Shown here piece by piece: positions 24,687-37,318 of a DNA stretch of 64,000 bases; within the stretch, counting starts at the first letter, position 1, and every line of letters starts with the position of its first letter. The notes below the pieces were generated by a model, which saw nothing but the letters and a program-made list of their open reading frames with translations, searched no databases and was not told where the DNA came from. The stretch comes from Caprella mutica (Eukaryota > Arthropoda > Malacostraca > Amphipoda > Caprellidae): assembly GCA_947561585.1 (NCBI GenBank), contig CANNZV010003227.1:46940-110939 (forward strand). The letters are read 5' to 3'. A program made the position numbers and the translations under genes.

Positions 24687-24784
24687 ACCTAGCTAAGTTT
24701 TGATACCTACCTAGCTATGTTTTGATACCTACCTAGCTATGTTTTGATACCTACCTAGCTATATTTTGATACCTACCTAGCTAG
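24687..24784. repeat. 22-bp tandem repeat
   Basis: About four copies of TTTTGATACCTACCTAGCTA plus TG; the last reads CTATATTTTG. Confidence 0.9.
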
Positions 24785-25790
24785 CCCTTAAAAGTTAATT
24801 TTTTGATAGATCGATATTAGATAGATAATCCTAAGAAAGAATATTGAAAAAAATCACTTTTTATTGTTATCTAACGTTCTTTGGGTAGAAGTTTAGGTGG
24901 CTTAAAATTTAAAATCATTATGTAGCATAGCCTTAATTTATTTTTTACGGTTCTTACTGCTAGGATATGGTTGTATGGACTAAATTTAAACATTTTACTA
25001 TTTTTCTAATGTCCTACCTAAAGGACGGTGATCGCTAAAGGGCTAGAATACCTACCTACCTAGCAATGTTGCTCCAAACAACTCTGTACCCCATGCTGAG
25101 CCTAGAATGGTGATCTACAATCTCTCTTGGACCTATCTTAGATGGGGTTCATCCTTATGGTGGACCATATGAGGATCCAGTGTTTGATAGATGTGTTGTA
25201 CCGGAGCACCCTTTAATTAACATACTTGCTTCAATCCCGACTTTCAGTTCGAGTGGGAACCTAGCTAGGTTTACTGATTTATTTCAATTTGGGTAAACTC
25301 TTCTGATTATTTTAAATGGGATTTTCATAGTAAGCAAAGGGTTGTAATTATACTTAATTGTCTGTCAGGGTATAATTTTGAGCCACGGTGAATACATTTA
25401 AAATCCTGTAACTTGATTATCATTATCTCCATGGTCGCACTGTTGGCTGGTCGTAGTAAACGTGTAATATTTAGCATAAAGGACGTAATAGGCGGCTAGT
25501 CGTTTTAATCAGCATTTGACAATACAAATTATTTCGAGCAATAAATATTAATTCTTACAAAAAAATTGTATATAAATAATCAATAAAAATCTAAGACTAC
25601 AATATATACATATTAATAACCCACCATTACAGATATTTCTCAATAACATTCAACCCTAATTTAAAGAAGTCCAACACGTACAACATTAATAATCCATAAA
25701 GCCCAAATAAGTCATAAAACTAATTGGCTTTTAAAGCTCATTATATATATGAACCACTTCTCAGAGATAAACCTTTCGTCGAAAAAAACA
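24785..25790. other. Intergenic sequence
   Basis: No array. A GC-richer stretch at 25020-25270 contains scattered TACCTACCTAGC and CCTAGCTAGG motifs similar to the preceding repeat. No gene seen. Confidence 0.45.
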
Positions 25791-26074
25791 TAGGGCAAGT
25801 TTCGAGTTATTGGTCGGGTCCCTAAGTTACGGTAATTTGAGAAAAAAATGTAAAACAATAATTATTTAACTTTTATATAAATTTGTATCCATGATACCTG
25901 CAGATATCACTTTTATTTTAATTGGTATCCATGATACCTGAAGATATAACTTTTAATTTAATTGGTATCCATGATACCAGCAGATATCATGGATACCAAT
26001 CAAAGTAATGTTTTTCTTAGTTTTTCTTACATGATCGAAAAAGTGAAACGTACGATAACTCGGAACTTACCATA
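25791..26074. mobile_element. GGGTAAG MITE with triplicated core
   Basis: The left arm is TAGGGCAAGTTTCGAGTTAT and the right arm ends CGATAACTCGGAACTTACCA. The core segment TTGGTATCCATGATACC appears three times; only the last is followed by the complementary half (ATATCATGGATACC). The copy is longer than the others (about 284 bp) for that reason. Confidence 0.85.
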
Positions 26075-26265
26075 TATACCTGCCTACAAACCTATAATAA
26101 TTATAGGTATGAGAGATTAGAATCTATAAAAGTTTATAAATAATAATAAAAACAATAATAATTGTCTGTAATTTTTAACTGTAATTAAAATGAAAATTGT
26201 CTAGAAAAATGAAAATTTTGACACAAGGAAAAATTATTTTAAAATTATAAAATTAGTATTTACAT

Positions 26266-26577
26266 AGTGTACCCCTAATAGTGTACTTCAATAGTGTACC
26301 CCTAATAGTGTATCTCAATAGTGTACCCTTAATAGTGTATCTCAATAGTGTACCCCTGATATTGCATCCAGTGTACCCCAATAGTGTAGCCAGTGTACCC
26401 CAATAGTGTATCCAGTGTACCCCAATAGTGTAGCCAGTGTACCCCAATAGTGTAGCCAGTGTACCCCAATAGTGTAGCCAGTGTACCCCAATAGTGCATC
26501 CAGTGTACCCCAATAGTGTACCCAGTGTACCCCAATAGTGTACCCAGTGTACCCCAATAGTGTAGCCAGTGTACCGC
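26266..26577. repeat. 22-bp tandem repeat
   Basis: About 14 copies of GTGTACCCCAATAGTGTAGC plus CA, with CATCCA and TACCCA variants. The left end is degenerate (CCCTAATAGTGTA). Because three units equal 22 codons, all frames stay open on the minus strand and give artefact peptides. Confidence 0.95.
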
Positions 26578-27235
26578 ACACAGACTGTTTATTCATTCAG
26601 TTCACGTAGTAGCAGTTTAGCATCTCACAGACATGGTCAGTTAGTTAGGTAATTTACAGAGGGAATAAATAGTTCTTCCACCCAGCATCAACATGTCAAT
26701 TAAAATACTAAGGGATGTATTAAAAGAAGCAATTTATAGAGCTATTGTTACTCTCTGATGCTATAACATTGCACATTTTAGCACGCTGAATTGCACTGTT
26801 ATTAAATATTGTTAAAAAGTATTGTCATTATTGTGCAACTATTGTACATAATTATCTTGAAAATATTGTTACTATCCTGTAACTATCTTGTAACTATTTA
26901 AACTATCCTGTAACTATTGTCTTCATTGTAACTATTGTAACTATTCTGTAATTATACTGTAACTATTGTTACTAATAGTTGTGACAATTCTCTATGTATC
27001 CATAATTAACATACTACATCGTTTTAATAGTTTTATTTCACCACTGTAATTCACAGTGCATACCCATACACTAAATGCATACACTCAATCATAACTCATG
27101 CATGCATTCTTCACAATACTAATCATTATAAGTATAACTGTTCGAAATTCATACTGCATTTTGATTTCTATTGTACTCTATAGATGTAATTCTCTGATTC
27201 GAATTCGCTATATAGATTCCGACTGAACATTCCAA
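26578..27235. other. Spacer with degenerate CTATTGTAA repeats
   Basis: 26800-26990 is a loose repeat of AACTATTGTAACTATCCTGT-like sequence. The rest is AT-rich. No gene seen. Confidence 0.5.
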
Positions 27236-27412
27236 GCGTAAGTTACGAATTGTCGGACGACCGTTCCACAATTTTTCTGATATAAAAAAATTAATTTTGA
27301 CTTTAATTGGTATACATGATACCTACAGGCAACATGGATACTAAAATTAAATAATAATTATAATATGAGCGTAGATTTGAAACCGACCGATAATTCATTA
27401 CCTACCGTAATA
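27236..27412. mobile_element. GGGTAAG MITE, diverged core
   Basis: The left arm is GCGTAAGTTACGAATTGTCG and the right arm GACCGATAATTCATTACCTA. The core (GTATACATGATACCTACAGG) has lost some of its symmetry. Confidence 0.75.
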
Positions 27413-27686
27413 TCAGTTTGGTGATATTACTGGAATATACCATATAGTCCATCATTCGATTTTCCATTATTTTACAGTTATTACAGTGACTGTTAGTTAA
27501 CAATAGATGTATCTGGTTACTTTCACGCAATTATGATCACATATAGAATAACTGTATACAAATAACTTAGACGTAACCAGGCGAAATACATGCATGTACT
27601 ACCGGGGATATTTATATGGGAGACCTATTTTGCATGTAACTCTTTTCTTGTTTTTAATCGACTTCTTTTAATTTATAGATTGCAAA

Positions 27687-27833
27687 TAGGGTAAGTTACG
27701 AATTATCGGTCAGTTTCACATCTTCGGTCATATAAGGAAAAAAGATATATTAAAGATATTAATTTAATTTTAATAATGTTTTTCTTATATGACCGAAGAT
27801 GTGGAACTGACCGATAATTCGTAACTTACCCTA
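27687..27833. mobile_element. GGGTAAG MITE, best-preserved short copy
   Basis: A 147-base copy, including TA on both sides, that shows the family clearly. The left arm GGGTAAGTTACGAATTATCG, GTCAGTTTCACATCTTCGGT, CATATAAG is the near-perfect complement of the right arm ending CCGATAATTCGTAACTTACC. The flanking TA dinucleotides suggest a TA target, as in Tc1/mariner-type elements. There is no coding capacity, so it is non-autonomous. About 20 relatives occur in this window; other entries note only how they differ. Confidence 0.92.
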
Positions 27834-28394
27834 GGCCAAAATTATTACTTGTTGAAAGCAATCAGTTAATGTTTATATATATCGAGTAATATTCTTTACT
27901 GTCGCCTTGTTAAATGTAATACTTGCCCAAAATATTTTACCTTTTTTCTCACGATTAAGAGATTATTTTAGTTTTAGTGCAGAAACTGCTGCCTGCTGTG
28001 ACGATACTAAAATGATACAAATACGTATTTAGAAGGATGTATTACATGTGGTATATAGTAATTCTCAAATAAAGAAATGTGTGGTTTGTTAGATTAATAT
28101 TTTCTTATACAAGTAATATAGCTATATATTATATACTTCTGGACAAAAATCTGGAAAAAAATGTAATGATAATTTTAACATATAAGAAAAAAAAACATCT
28201 TATTTTAACCGCTATCCACGCTGTATACATGCAGGTATCATGGAAAAGTATATTACGAATATAATTATTATATAATTATATTAACCAATCATTGAGATAA
28301 TAGTTTCTTAACTCTATATGTTGAAATATTGCATTTAAAAATAAAACTTCTTGTTTTTTCTTTTTCATTTGGTATAACCTATATTTGTTCTTCA
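27834..28394. other. AT-rich spacer
   Basis: Mostly unique. 28170-28250 has a fragment of the MITE family: AACATATAAGAAAA, then a diverged core ending TGCAGGTATCATGG. No gene seen. Confidence 0.5.
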
Positions 28395-28800
28395 ATAATA
28401 TCCATTCTGCATCATGGATACTACACACCACACACTATTCTTCTTCTTCATGGATACTACTAATATTATTCTGCATCATGGATGCTACAAATATCATTCT
28501 GTATCATAGATACTACACACCACACAATATTATTCTGCATCATGGATACTACATACCACACACTATTATTTTGCATCATGGTTAATACTAATATTATTCT
28601 GCATCACGGACACTACTAATATTATTCTGCTTCAAGGATATTACTAATATTATACTGCATCATGGATACTACTAATATTATTCTGCATCATGGATACTAT
28701 ATAAAGATTATTCTGCATCATGGATACTATACAAATATTATTCTGCATCATGGGTACTATACAAATATTATTCAGTATCATGGATGCAGCACAAAAGAGT
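28395..28800. repeat. About 30-bp tandem repeat
   Basis: About 12 irregular copies of ATTATTCTGCATCATGGATA followed by CTACTAAT or CTACACACCACAC. The ATCATGGATAC part is the same string as half of the MITE core palindrome. Confidence 0.85.
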
Positions 28801-29045
28801 TACACCGATACATATATTTTCATGGTGATGCTTATAATAATGATAATGTATAAGATAATGATAAAGCTTATGACAGTCATTATACTCGATGATAAAATAT
28901 TAGGATGTTTATTCACGGTTGAAAAAATGTAAAAAACAAACAATTGAACCTATAATGATATGTGTATGTAAATTCTAAAAAATAACTAATGAGAACATAC
29001 GGCAACAGAGTTTTAAGGATGGGAACTGTAATTTGTCATGAGAGA
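28801..29045. other. AT-rich spacer
   Basis: Nothing recognised between the 30-bp and 34-bp arrays. Confidence 0.4.
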
Positions 29046-29450
29046 AAGTTATGGTGGGGCCATAGAAGATTAAGAGGGGAAAGTTATGGTGGGGCCATAG
29101 AAGATTGAGAGGGTATAGTTATGGTGGGGCCATAGAAGATTGAAAGGGGATAGTTATGGTGGGGCCATAGAAGATTGAAAGGGGATAGTTATGGTGGGGC
29201 GATAGAAGATTGAGAGGGGAAAGTTATGGTGGGGCCATAGAAGATTAAGAGGGGAAAGTTATGGTGGGGCCATAGAAGATTGAGAGGGGAAAGTTATGGT
29301 GGGGCCATAGAAGATTGAGAGGGGAAAGTTATGGTGGGGCCATAGGAGATTAAGAGGGGAAAGTTATGGTGGGGCTATAGAAGATTGAGAGGGTATAGTT
29401 ATGGTGGGGCCATAGAAGATTGAGATGGGCTCCCACTATAACTTTCTCTG
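29046..29450 (+). repeat. 34-bp family array, locus 1
   Basis: About 11 copies of GTTATGGTGGGGCCATAGAA plus GATTGAGAGGGGAA, in plus orientation. The array ends in an inverted partial copy, CCCACTATAACTTTC (about 29431-29445). Confidence 0.95.
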
Positions 29451-29926
29451 TATTCAAGTCTAATAGAAAAATATTCGTTACGTCTTATTAAAGAATAGTG
29501 CTAAATTATTATTCTTTAATTCTATTTACTATACAATACGTTTGTTATATTTGTATTTTATTTAGAATACAATACAGTATGTTTGTTTTATTCGTATTCT
29601 ATTTATTTAAAGGCGTATGAGTTTCCATAGCCACTTGCCGTGTGTGCGAGTAATAAAAACGACTCCGTAATATCAGTCATTAGTTGTTACAGAAATGACA
29701 ACATCAAGGGAGTTGTTGTACAGTGGTTTCTATTTCTATTTAGTTTATTCTCTTACTATTGTCTCTTAAAAAGAGCTTACCTATTCATTTATTCAGTGTA
29801 TTTAAACAAAAAATATAAGTTTTTTATTTAAAGTTTCCTTAGCCAACAGATTTGAATGGAATATTCTCTCATATGTAGAAATATAAAAATTATGCAGATG
29901 TATTATATGGACAGTTTATTTTTATA
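29451..29926. other. AT-rich spacer
   Basis: Contains two loose repeats of ACAATACGTTTGTTATATTT / ACAGTATGTTTGTTTTATTC (29530-29600). No gene seen. Confidence 0.4.
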
Positions 29927-30138
29927 TAGAGTAAATTCAGAGTTGTCGGACGGTTCCACATTTTCGATCATATAAGAAAAAGTATATAGTAATAATTATT
30001 TAACCTTTATTTTAATTGGTTTTCATTAACCAATTAAATGGATACCAATTAAAATATCAAAAATATCTTCATTATATAATTATTTTTTCTTATATGATCG
30101 AAGATGTGGAAGCGTTCGATGATGCGGAACTTTCCCTA
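29927..30138. mobile_element. GGGTAAG MITE, changed core
   Basis: The left arm is TAGAGTAAATTCAGAGTTGT and the right arm ends TGATGCGGAACTTTCCCTA. The core is reduced to TTTTCATTAACCAATTAAAT then GGATACCAATT. Confidence 0.8.
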
Positions 30139-30304
30139 TACATTTAGTAGATCTTATATATTCTTTTTCTATCAATTGCTAGAATTCACTTTTTAAAATG
30201 CTGTTTGCAATATAGCTGCTTGAACCAACGCAAATGTATTGACTTTTCCAGTCGATTTGTAGAGTATATTTGACTAGAATCTTGTGGACGATTTACAGCA
30301 TAGA

Positions 30305-30580
30305 AAAGTTATGGTGGGGCCATAGAAGATTATGAGAGATAGTTATGGTGGGGCCATAAGAGATTATGAGAGATAGTTATGGTTGGGCCATAGTAGATTA
30401 AGAGGGGAAAGTTATGGTGGGGCCATAGGAGATTAAGAAGGGGAATGTTATGGTAGAGTTATAAAAGATTAAAAGGGGAAAGTTATGTTAGAGATTATGA
30501 GATAGAAGATTATGAGATAGTTATGGTGGGGTTATAGAAGGTTAAGAGGATAATTTATGGTGAGGACATAAAGGATTAAG
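30305..30580 (+). repeat. 34-bp family array, locus 2 (degenerate)
   Basis: About eight copies. Early units are regular; later ones decay (GTTATGGTAGAGTTATAAAA, GTTATGTTAGAG). Plus orientation, with no inverted end copy seen. Confidence 0.9.
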
Positions 30581-31159
30581 CATAGGACTCTTCTAAAATT
30601 TTTTTAGGATACGGAGATATGGTTATAGGTATTTTGATGAGGTATTATAGGATAACTTAATAAATTTGTCTTTTGAAATTAGCAGGTGTTTTCATCTTGA
30701 AGTCTTGCTTTTAAATCTCTTTAAATTTAAACCTGTATCGTATTTATCAATTTAGTTTAATAGATCTGATAACATTTCTTCATTTGAATTTCTAAACTTT
30801 ATTGCCGTTTTTTCTAAAAGTCATTATTTTTCCATTAAAAATGCGTGATCAAACCATTCTGCATAAATTATCATCAAATTTCACCGATTCATTCCAAATT
30901 GTATTTTTGACGGGCCGGTTGCACTGGCACTAACACTACCCACATGTGGGATGGTTGTGTGTACTGTACACCCTAACCTCATGGTTATGACTTGGGTAAT
31001 GACTAGATAGGTAACCAAATTACCATCGCAACGTACAAATTATACCGGCACTAAACTTCTGGATCTTTATAGACCTGTAATTTAGTCTGTGGGTTAGCGC
31101 CTAACTGGCTTTCCTATCGGTCCTTTCAACACTTTCGATAGAGATGCAACTTTAATCTT
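30581..31159. other. Spacer with possible transposon fragment
   Basis: 30910-31070 is GC-richer and begins GGGCCGGTTGCACTGGCAC. ATTATACCGGCAC at about 31037 may be a related end. I cannot define an element. No gene seen. Confidence 0.4.
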
Positions 31160-31422
31160 ATTTAGTCGAATAGATAGGATTATAGGGTGAAAATACTACT
31201 GTTTCTTTAGATATAGATACACCATCAGCCCTATCTAGAAAAAAAGGTTGGATTTTAGTGTTTAGTTATATTGGTACACCTTCAACCCTAGATATTTCGT
31301 CGAATAGATAGGATTTTAGGGTAAAGTTATATAAGTAAACCTTCAACCCTAGATTCTCGAATAGATAGGGTTCTAGGGTAAAGTTATATAAATACAACTT
31401 CAACCCTAGATAATCGAATACT
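31160..31422. repeat. 57-61-bp tandem repeat, about four copies
   Basis: TTCAACCCTAGAT recurs at 31281, 31342 and 31399. Units also share GAATAGATAGG and TAGGGTAAAGTTATATAA. The first unit is diverged. Confidence 0.85.
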
Positions 31423-33141
31423 TGATTCCTTCTTGGATGATGGAAATTTCAGAAAAGATCCAATTTTTAATTGAGAAATATTGTTTTGAAACTAATGAAA
31501 TCGCAATTTTGATATATTTTTCACAATTTCTTTCAAGGGAATTGAAAGTTAAACTCTTGTATCATTATCGAAGTTTATATAGATTAAAGAATTGTGAAAT
31601 TGCAGTCGGATATCGACCATTTTAGTTTGCATATGGTAAATGTTTTCCATTGTGTGAACCATAATTTAGCTATTTGTTTTCTGCCGAACCTATATTTGTG
31701 GTAATGGAGGGTAACACTTATTTCTTTGTTACTTTTGAATTTCTTCTGAATCATATCTAAAGAAATCATATATTCCACATCCTCTCCTTTCCCCAATTTT
31801 CTTTAATAATTTCATCAAGTTGAATAGGAGAGTGTTCAGCAAGCGACAACAATAGACTAGGTAAGTGATTATGGCTAATTCGTCTCTTCGGAAGCTAGGT
31901 AGTAGGTAGTGTTTGGTAGGTACTAGGTAGCGTTTTTTCAGTGTTGATGGTCAGTTTGCGATCTTCTGATCGATAGCCTTTGATCCAATGATCTAATTCA
32001 CGACTTTAAGATCACAGAGATGATGTATTTATGTTGGAACAAATAGGCTGCTAGATTAATCTAGTAGGTAGAATTCTAAAATTTAGTGTTTAACAATGAA
32101 AACTTGATTGGAGCAAAATAACTTTACTGTGACCTGTGAAATTAAAATATTACAAATTGACTCAGACGAACACCAAAAATTAGTTAATTAGAGAGACCTA
32201 CTCGTTCAAAATTAATCGGTAATTACTAATTTTCTCAAATATTGAAAAATTAAAAAATTTCGAATTCGTAAATCTTACCATTGAAGATGCTTAAAACTAG
32301 AGAAAGGGCTCAACCTATTTTATATCTCACAGGTGTTATAGATAAACTAACAATTTTATCTTCTTCCTGCCAACTTGCAGTCACTTATAATAATTCTACT
32401 CGTCAATATTAGCAACAAAATAGTACCCGACTTCGAACAAAAAGAAACACCATCAAAACTGTCAAATTATCTTAGATGCTAGGTATATAGAATCCATTTC
32501 CGGTAGGGTGTCCGCTTGCGGTATCATCTTGGACATTCGATAAAGACGAACTGAGCTAAATATTATATTTATATTCAATTAAATATACAAAGGTCAGCGA
32601 AACTGAGACCTTTTCGTTCATAATACCACAGTAATTTTCGCCCATCTGTGTGAAATGTGTTCGACTCGATAATTTGTGGAACTTAAATTAAGATCTGCAA
32701 CGTTTGAATTCAGTACAGCTGCACTTTTTGAATTATTTGAAAATTGGTATTTTCAGTTATCTTGGATTTAATATTCTCCAAAAAATTATACACTTCAGAA
32801 ATAAATTATATTCATTTTCATGCAAAACAATTTATTCAAAACAATTTATTGATATTATTTAAATAGATAGATAATCGATATAACCATATATATTTTTCTT
32901 CCAGATTTGAACTGAATTTAAATGGACTATAATATTAAGTGATGAATTGAAAATAGTGAATAAAAGTGAACCTACCTGTGAAAAATAGTTTTTATTAGTT
33001 AAGCTTTACCATATTTGCGAGAACAACAACCTATTGATTATTCATTGAAAGGAATATTCTGTGTTTTGAATAGAATAATAGTGTTTATTGAAAAATACTT
33101 GTATCATTGATTGTAAAACTACTGAAGTGAAATCAGCAACC
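31423..33141. other. Mostly unique sequence upstream of a possible first exon
   Basis: No arrays or MITEs. The last few hundred bases (about 32580-33141) are A/T-rich with many ATG-poor TGAA/GTGAA words, like an insect 5' leader. The transcription start cannot be placed. Confidence 0.35.
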
Positions 33142-33187
33142 ATGGAAAATACCATTTCCATAGACAATGGCGGTGATGGATGATGAG
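33142..33187 (+). CDS. Possible first coding exon of an unidentified gene
   Basis: A strong 5' splice site (GAG|GTAAGTTTTT) follows base 33187. Two overlapping ATGs precede it. The first (33142, context GCAACCATGG) opens a 13-codon frame, MENTISIDNGGDG, and stops at 33181-33183, so it could be a regulatory upstream frame. The second (33167, context GACAATGG) reads MAVMDDE straight into the donor, ending in phase 0. I do not recognise the peptide, and no matching second exon was found downstream, where intron sequence and satellites would make up any first intron. It may equally be a chance arrangement. Confidence 0.25.
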
Positions 33188-35933
33188 GTAAGTTTTTAAA
33201 ATTAAAGTACAGTTAACCAATATTCATTGCTAAATCATTTCTTCGCAAGATAATCAATTTTTCACTGAATGTAAAAATTTCGAAAGTAGTTACATGGTTT
33301 GTTCCGTGATGCCAGAAATGTGTTATCTACTTACCAGATCAAGATAGGAAGAAACAACCTCAGACTGATTTATAGTCTGTCAATCACGTGAATCAGTCTT
33401 TTAATCATTCTTCTCCGAGGTTATTAATAACTCGATCCTTTTGTTCATTCTGTCGGTTAATACATCATAGAAAATATTACATTTACTCTGCTATAGTTAT
33501 AAGCGTAAATTCTCAATTAATATTTAACATTTTTATTGAATGACAATATGGAATATTATAAATTATTTATATCGCGTATACTTACCGTTATTAGAAATTT
33601 GTTACGTAAATAGTCGTATTGCATGTGGTCAGTCATTACTAATGTATCTATATTCATCTGAACCCAAACATTATCACAACAAAACTTTGAATTAGAGATC
33701 GTACCTGAAAGTAGCTTTACCTGAACAGTAGAGTCTATTTTGAAATTTCCTTCAGATCGATTTGTACGTTAAATTAGTATTTTGAGACAGGTATAAACGC
33801 TAATGAAAATTAATATTCGATTTGATTTCTTTTGGACCGACTGTTAGGTTATGATATGTAGAAGGCATTTCCCCTTACCTGAACCACTTATTAGCATCCT
33901 TACTGCTAATTACAGGTGATGCCTCTGATTGTTTTTGACACGCCTATATAAGTTCTACGAGACTGTAGCACGAAACAATAACAACCAGTTTAGGAAATCT
34001 GAGTTTTTACATAAAAATCATTCATACTCTATTATTTCTCTATTAATTTCATATTTTAATTTATTTTATATTGTATATATTATTTTATTAAAGCACAACC
34101 GATGGTGTGTTGTAAAATTTGATATATACTGCATGAATGATAGGTATGAATGTTGCTAACTTGCTAATATACAGATTACGGTTACTTCTTTTTTACCAAC
34201 TTAAGTTAAAATTGGATCTATTTTCTTTCGATTTACTCATACTGACAATCTATTATAACACTTCTCTCCCCTAGACATTTTTTCCCATCCAAATCTCGAG
34301 TATTCTCATTACACCCCGCTAATGAACCTATGTCCTGATTACTTCTGTCACGGCAGTTAGAGGGGCAATTGGGAACACGCCACACTAATGTAATTCACAT
34401 AACTTATTATCATAACATCCTATTGTTTGTGATTTCTGTCAGGAATATTTGCGATATTACACGATCTAGTTTATGATTTCATAACATTCCAATATTTATT
34501 GATTTAACTTCGAGTTTTATTTTAACTTTAACTTCACTGCCTGTGCTCTTTATCCCGGAAATCTGTTTATCGATTTTCCTTCAAAGATATGATGCAGTTT
34601 ATTTTAGGCAACAATTTTTTGAATGAAAGTATTCATTTTCAACCTATTAAAATTGTTGCATTATTTTGTGTCTGTTTCGCATTTTTAGGGAAATAGAATA
34701 CGTTATTGAAATATCATTGATAAAATGATAAAAGATTATCAAATTCATTGTAGTTTTTTTTTATAATATTACTTTATGTATTTTTCAATCTGAGCAGAAT
34801 TCAGATTCATTAAAACATGTTAAAATTCTGAACAGTAATATTAAATTGCGATTACTGTTGTAAACTATAACAGAATAGAAGACTAACTATCTATACGTTG
34901 AACAAACTAGATCGACATCATCTAGTGTTTATTTACATTGCATAGGTAGTGCTATAAATCATGTGGTGGGTGAGTTTCTAGGTTGGTTGGTAAGTAGGTA
35001 CGAATCCAATCACCTATGAGTCTGCATGATTTGTCACGATGTCAAAGGGTCACCCATTGACATCTATATTATGAAGTTCTGTTTGATTGGAACTGTGTGA
35101 GGCCCCAAGAACACTCGTAGAATGCTATTAGATTGCTTTTTTTTTTATCCATGCCGCCGCTTTCAGTTGGAGATATTCTGCATGCAGCAAACAATAAATC
35201 AGATTGGTACATGCACGCGGTGTAATGATTTTGTTTTTGAAAAAGAAAATTAAACATTGTAGCTAAATCACGAAAAAACTAATTTGACATTTCATGTGAG
35301 TTTTATTGTTAACTTTCTATTTTTCAATTAGAATACTTGAAAATACATCTACTTAATTACTGCGGGTTTATTAACTTCTCTTGTAAAATGATTGTACACA
35401 AGCAATAATACGGTGGAGGTAATCAGAAAATATGAACTTGCTTGAGTGACAAAACATAGAAGCAATTCCAAATTATGTCATAAAACTCCTTCCACATAAC
35501 AACCTTAATAGAGCTACTTCAATTTCTGAAACGAACTAGAAAGCGAATGGAGTAAATTGGCTCTGATAAATTAGCTGAGTTACCCTGCAAAGGTAGGAGG
35601 TGTTCAGTGCAGCGCGCCGCGGCAATACTCCAAAAAATTACAATTGTGTCCCGACAAAAATAATGGCATGGTATTACACAGTAAGATTGTGGACATAGAT
35701 CTAAATTTATTGATATCAAATGACGGAGTTCTTTGCCGAGACAGTGACGTGTGCAAAGAAAGGGGCGTGTACATGCGGTTGGTAATGTGCGACTGCGTGT
35801 TTGCCGGAAACTAATCAAACAGGCTTATGATTATCATCTTGCAGTATTATCTGGCTAATTGGCTAGTTTAATTAATCTAATATAGGCTCTTACATGTGTG
35901 TGTTTGCTTCATGTTCAGGTTAAGGTTGTAGTG
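33188..35933. other. Mostly unique sequence
   Basis: The longest stretch in the window without a tandem array or MITE. GC-richer patches at 34260-34390 and 35580-35800 (GCGCGCCGCGG at about 35612). The 99-codon minus frame at 35818-35519 has no recognisable domain. I see nothing I would call a gene. Confidence 0.45.
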
Positions 35934-36150
35934 ATAGGTTGTAGTTACGAGTAGGATGGTTGCACATTTTCGATCATATTAGAAAATAGTATATAGTAAT
36001 TATTATTTAACTTTCATTTCAATTGGTATCCAGGATGCCTGCAGGTATCATAGATACCAATAAAAATAATCTTTAAATGGCACTTATTGTATACTTTTTT
36101 CACATCTGATAGAAAATGCGTAACTATCCGATAATTCAGAGTTTACCCAT
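35934..36150. mobile_element. GGGTAAG MITE with central palindrome
   Basis: The left arm is diverged (TTGTAGTTACGAGTAGGATG). The right arm ends CCGATAATTCAGAGTTTACC. The core TTGGTATCCAGGATGCCTGC has a few mismatches to its other half. Confidence 0.75.
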
Positions 36151-36989
36151 GGTTGGTATGGTTTGACATCAGATTTTTGAAAAAAAAAGAGTTTTTTTTT
36201 TATGCTATCCGGGAGAGGTCCAATGTTCGATTTCGCACACCCGAAGTTGCAATTAAGAATTTTCCAAAAATAATTTTATATTTAATATCCTCCTCATAAT
36301 TAATTTTTCCTTACAAAATGCACATCCACGACCTTATGGTGGGCTTATGTTCACTCCGAGTTCGCGTTACATGTGCATAGCGGCGGCGGCGGCGCGACCG
36401 CGAAACTAATTCCTTACATCTTTTCTAGAATTTGTGTGTGTTTTAGTGGGCGGTTATTAGCTGCTCTCTATGTAATCATCATAGGGCAGTCGCAATGAAA
36501 TAAAAACATGGTGCAATCTAATATTCTTCCCCGTGACGAATAGTTTAATACTGGTGCACTTCGCCGCAAGAATGCAAGTGGCGTTTTTTTCTCCGGTACG
36601 TTAAATGAGATAACGCTACTGATGATGATTGTTTTGTTGCAGGAACAGATTGCTTGTTATCTTAAATTTAATTCATTTTCTTAGTTGCTTCAAATTACGT
36701 GAAGTTAAATAAATATAAAATGAGAATTCATGTCTGTAATGTTTATAATTTTAATTTGATTAGTTTTTATTAATGATTTAATGTTGATGACTATATTGCA
36801 GCTTATATCCATTTTTTTAGACTGTTATATTGTTACAAACACACTATCTTCATTTGTGAGTGTATTTTCTAATTTTTGGTTACGAATTTTTTCTTGTGAT
36901 GTTCTATAATTTAATCGTTCTCTATTTGGTGTTTCATAAATTGAAATTCGAATGTCTTAATTTTCATTATTTGGTAAAAACATCTTTTA
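36151..36989. other. Spacer with a CpG-rich patch
   Basis: 36340-36610 is CpG-rich and includes GCGGCGGCGGCGGCGCGACC at about 36380. It could be regulatory, but no initiator, TATA box or exon stands out. The rest is AT-rich. Confidence 0.4.
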
Positions 36990-37318
36990 AAACAACCACC
37001 AATTGTTGTAAATAAAGTGCACAGTGAAGGGTTAAAACAACCATCAATAGTTGTTAATGAAGTGCAGACTGAAGTGTCAAAACAACCACCAATAATTGTA
37101 TATAAAGTGCACAGTGAAGGGTTAAAACAGTCACCACTAGTTGCAAATGAAGTGCAGACTGAAGGGTTGAAACAACCACCAATAGCTGTAAATGAAGTGC
37201 AGACTGAAGGGTTAAAACAACCACCAATAATTGTATATAAAGTGCACAGTGAAGGGTTAAAACAACCACCAATAATTGTATATAAAGTGCACAGTGAAGA
37301 GTTGAAACAACCACCATT
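36990..37318. repeat. 45-bp tandem repeat, about seven copies
   Basis: The unit starts AACAACCACCAATAATTGTA. The period is a multiple of three with no stop codon in several frames, so long frames stay open on both strands (15-residue repeats on each). Unit differences are mostly amino-acid changing in the plus frame (VYKVHSE versus VNEVQTE), which argues against selection on a protein. Confidence 0.93.

Noticed and set aside
26253..26596. Minus-strand frames of up to 108 codons rich in YTGYTIGVHW
   Set aside because: They lie wholly in a 22-base array and are open in several frames at once.
30905..31070. GGGCCGGTTGCAC motif resembling a known type of insect MITE end
   Set aside because: Only one convincing end was found, and the other side and target duplication could not be defined.
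35519..35818. 99-codon minus-strand frame
   Set aside because: The composition is irregular, with many Cys and no domain pattern; a chance frame in a GC-richer patch is more likely.
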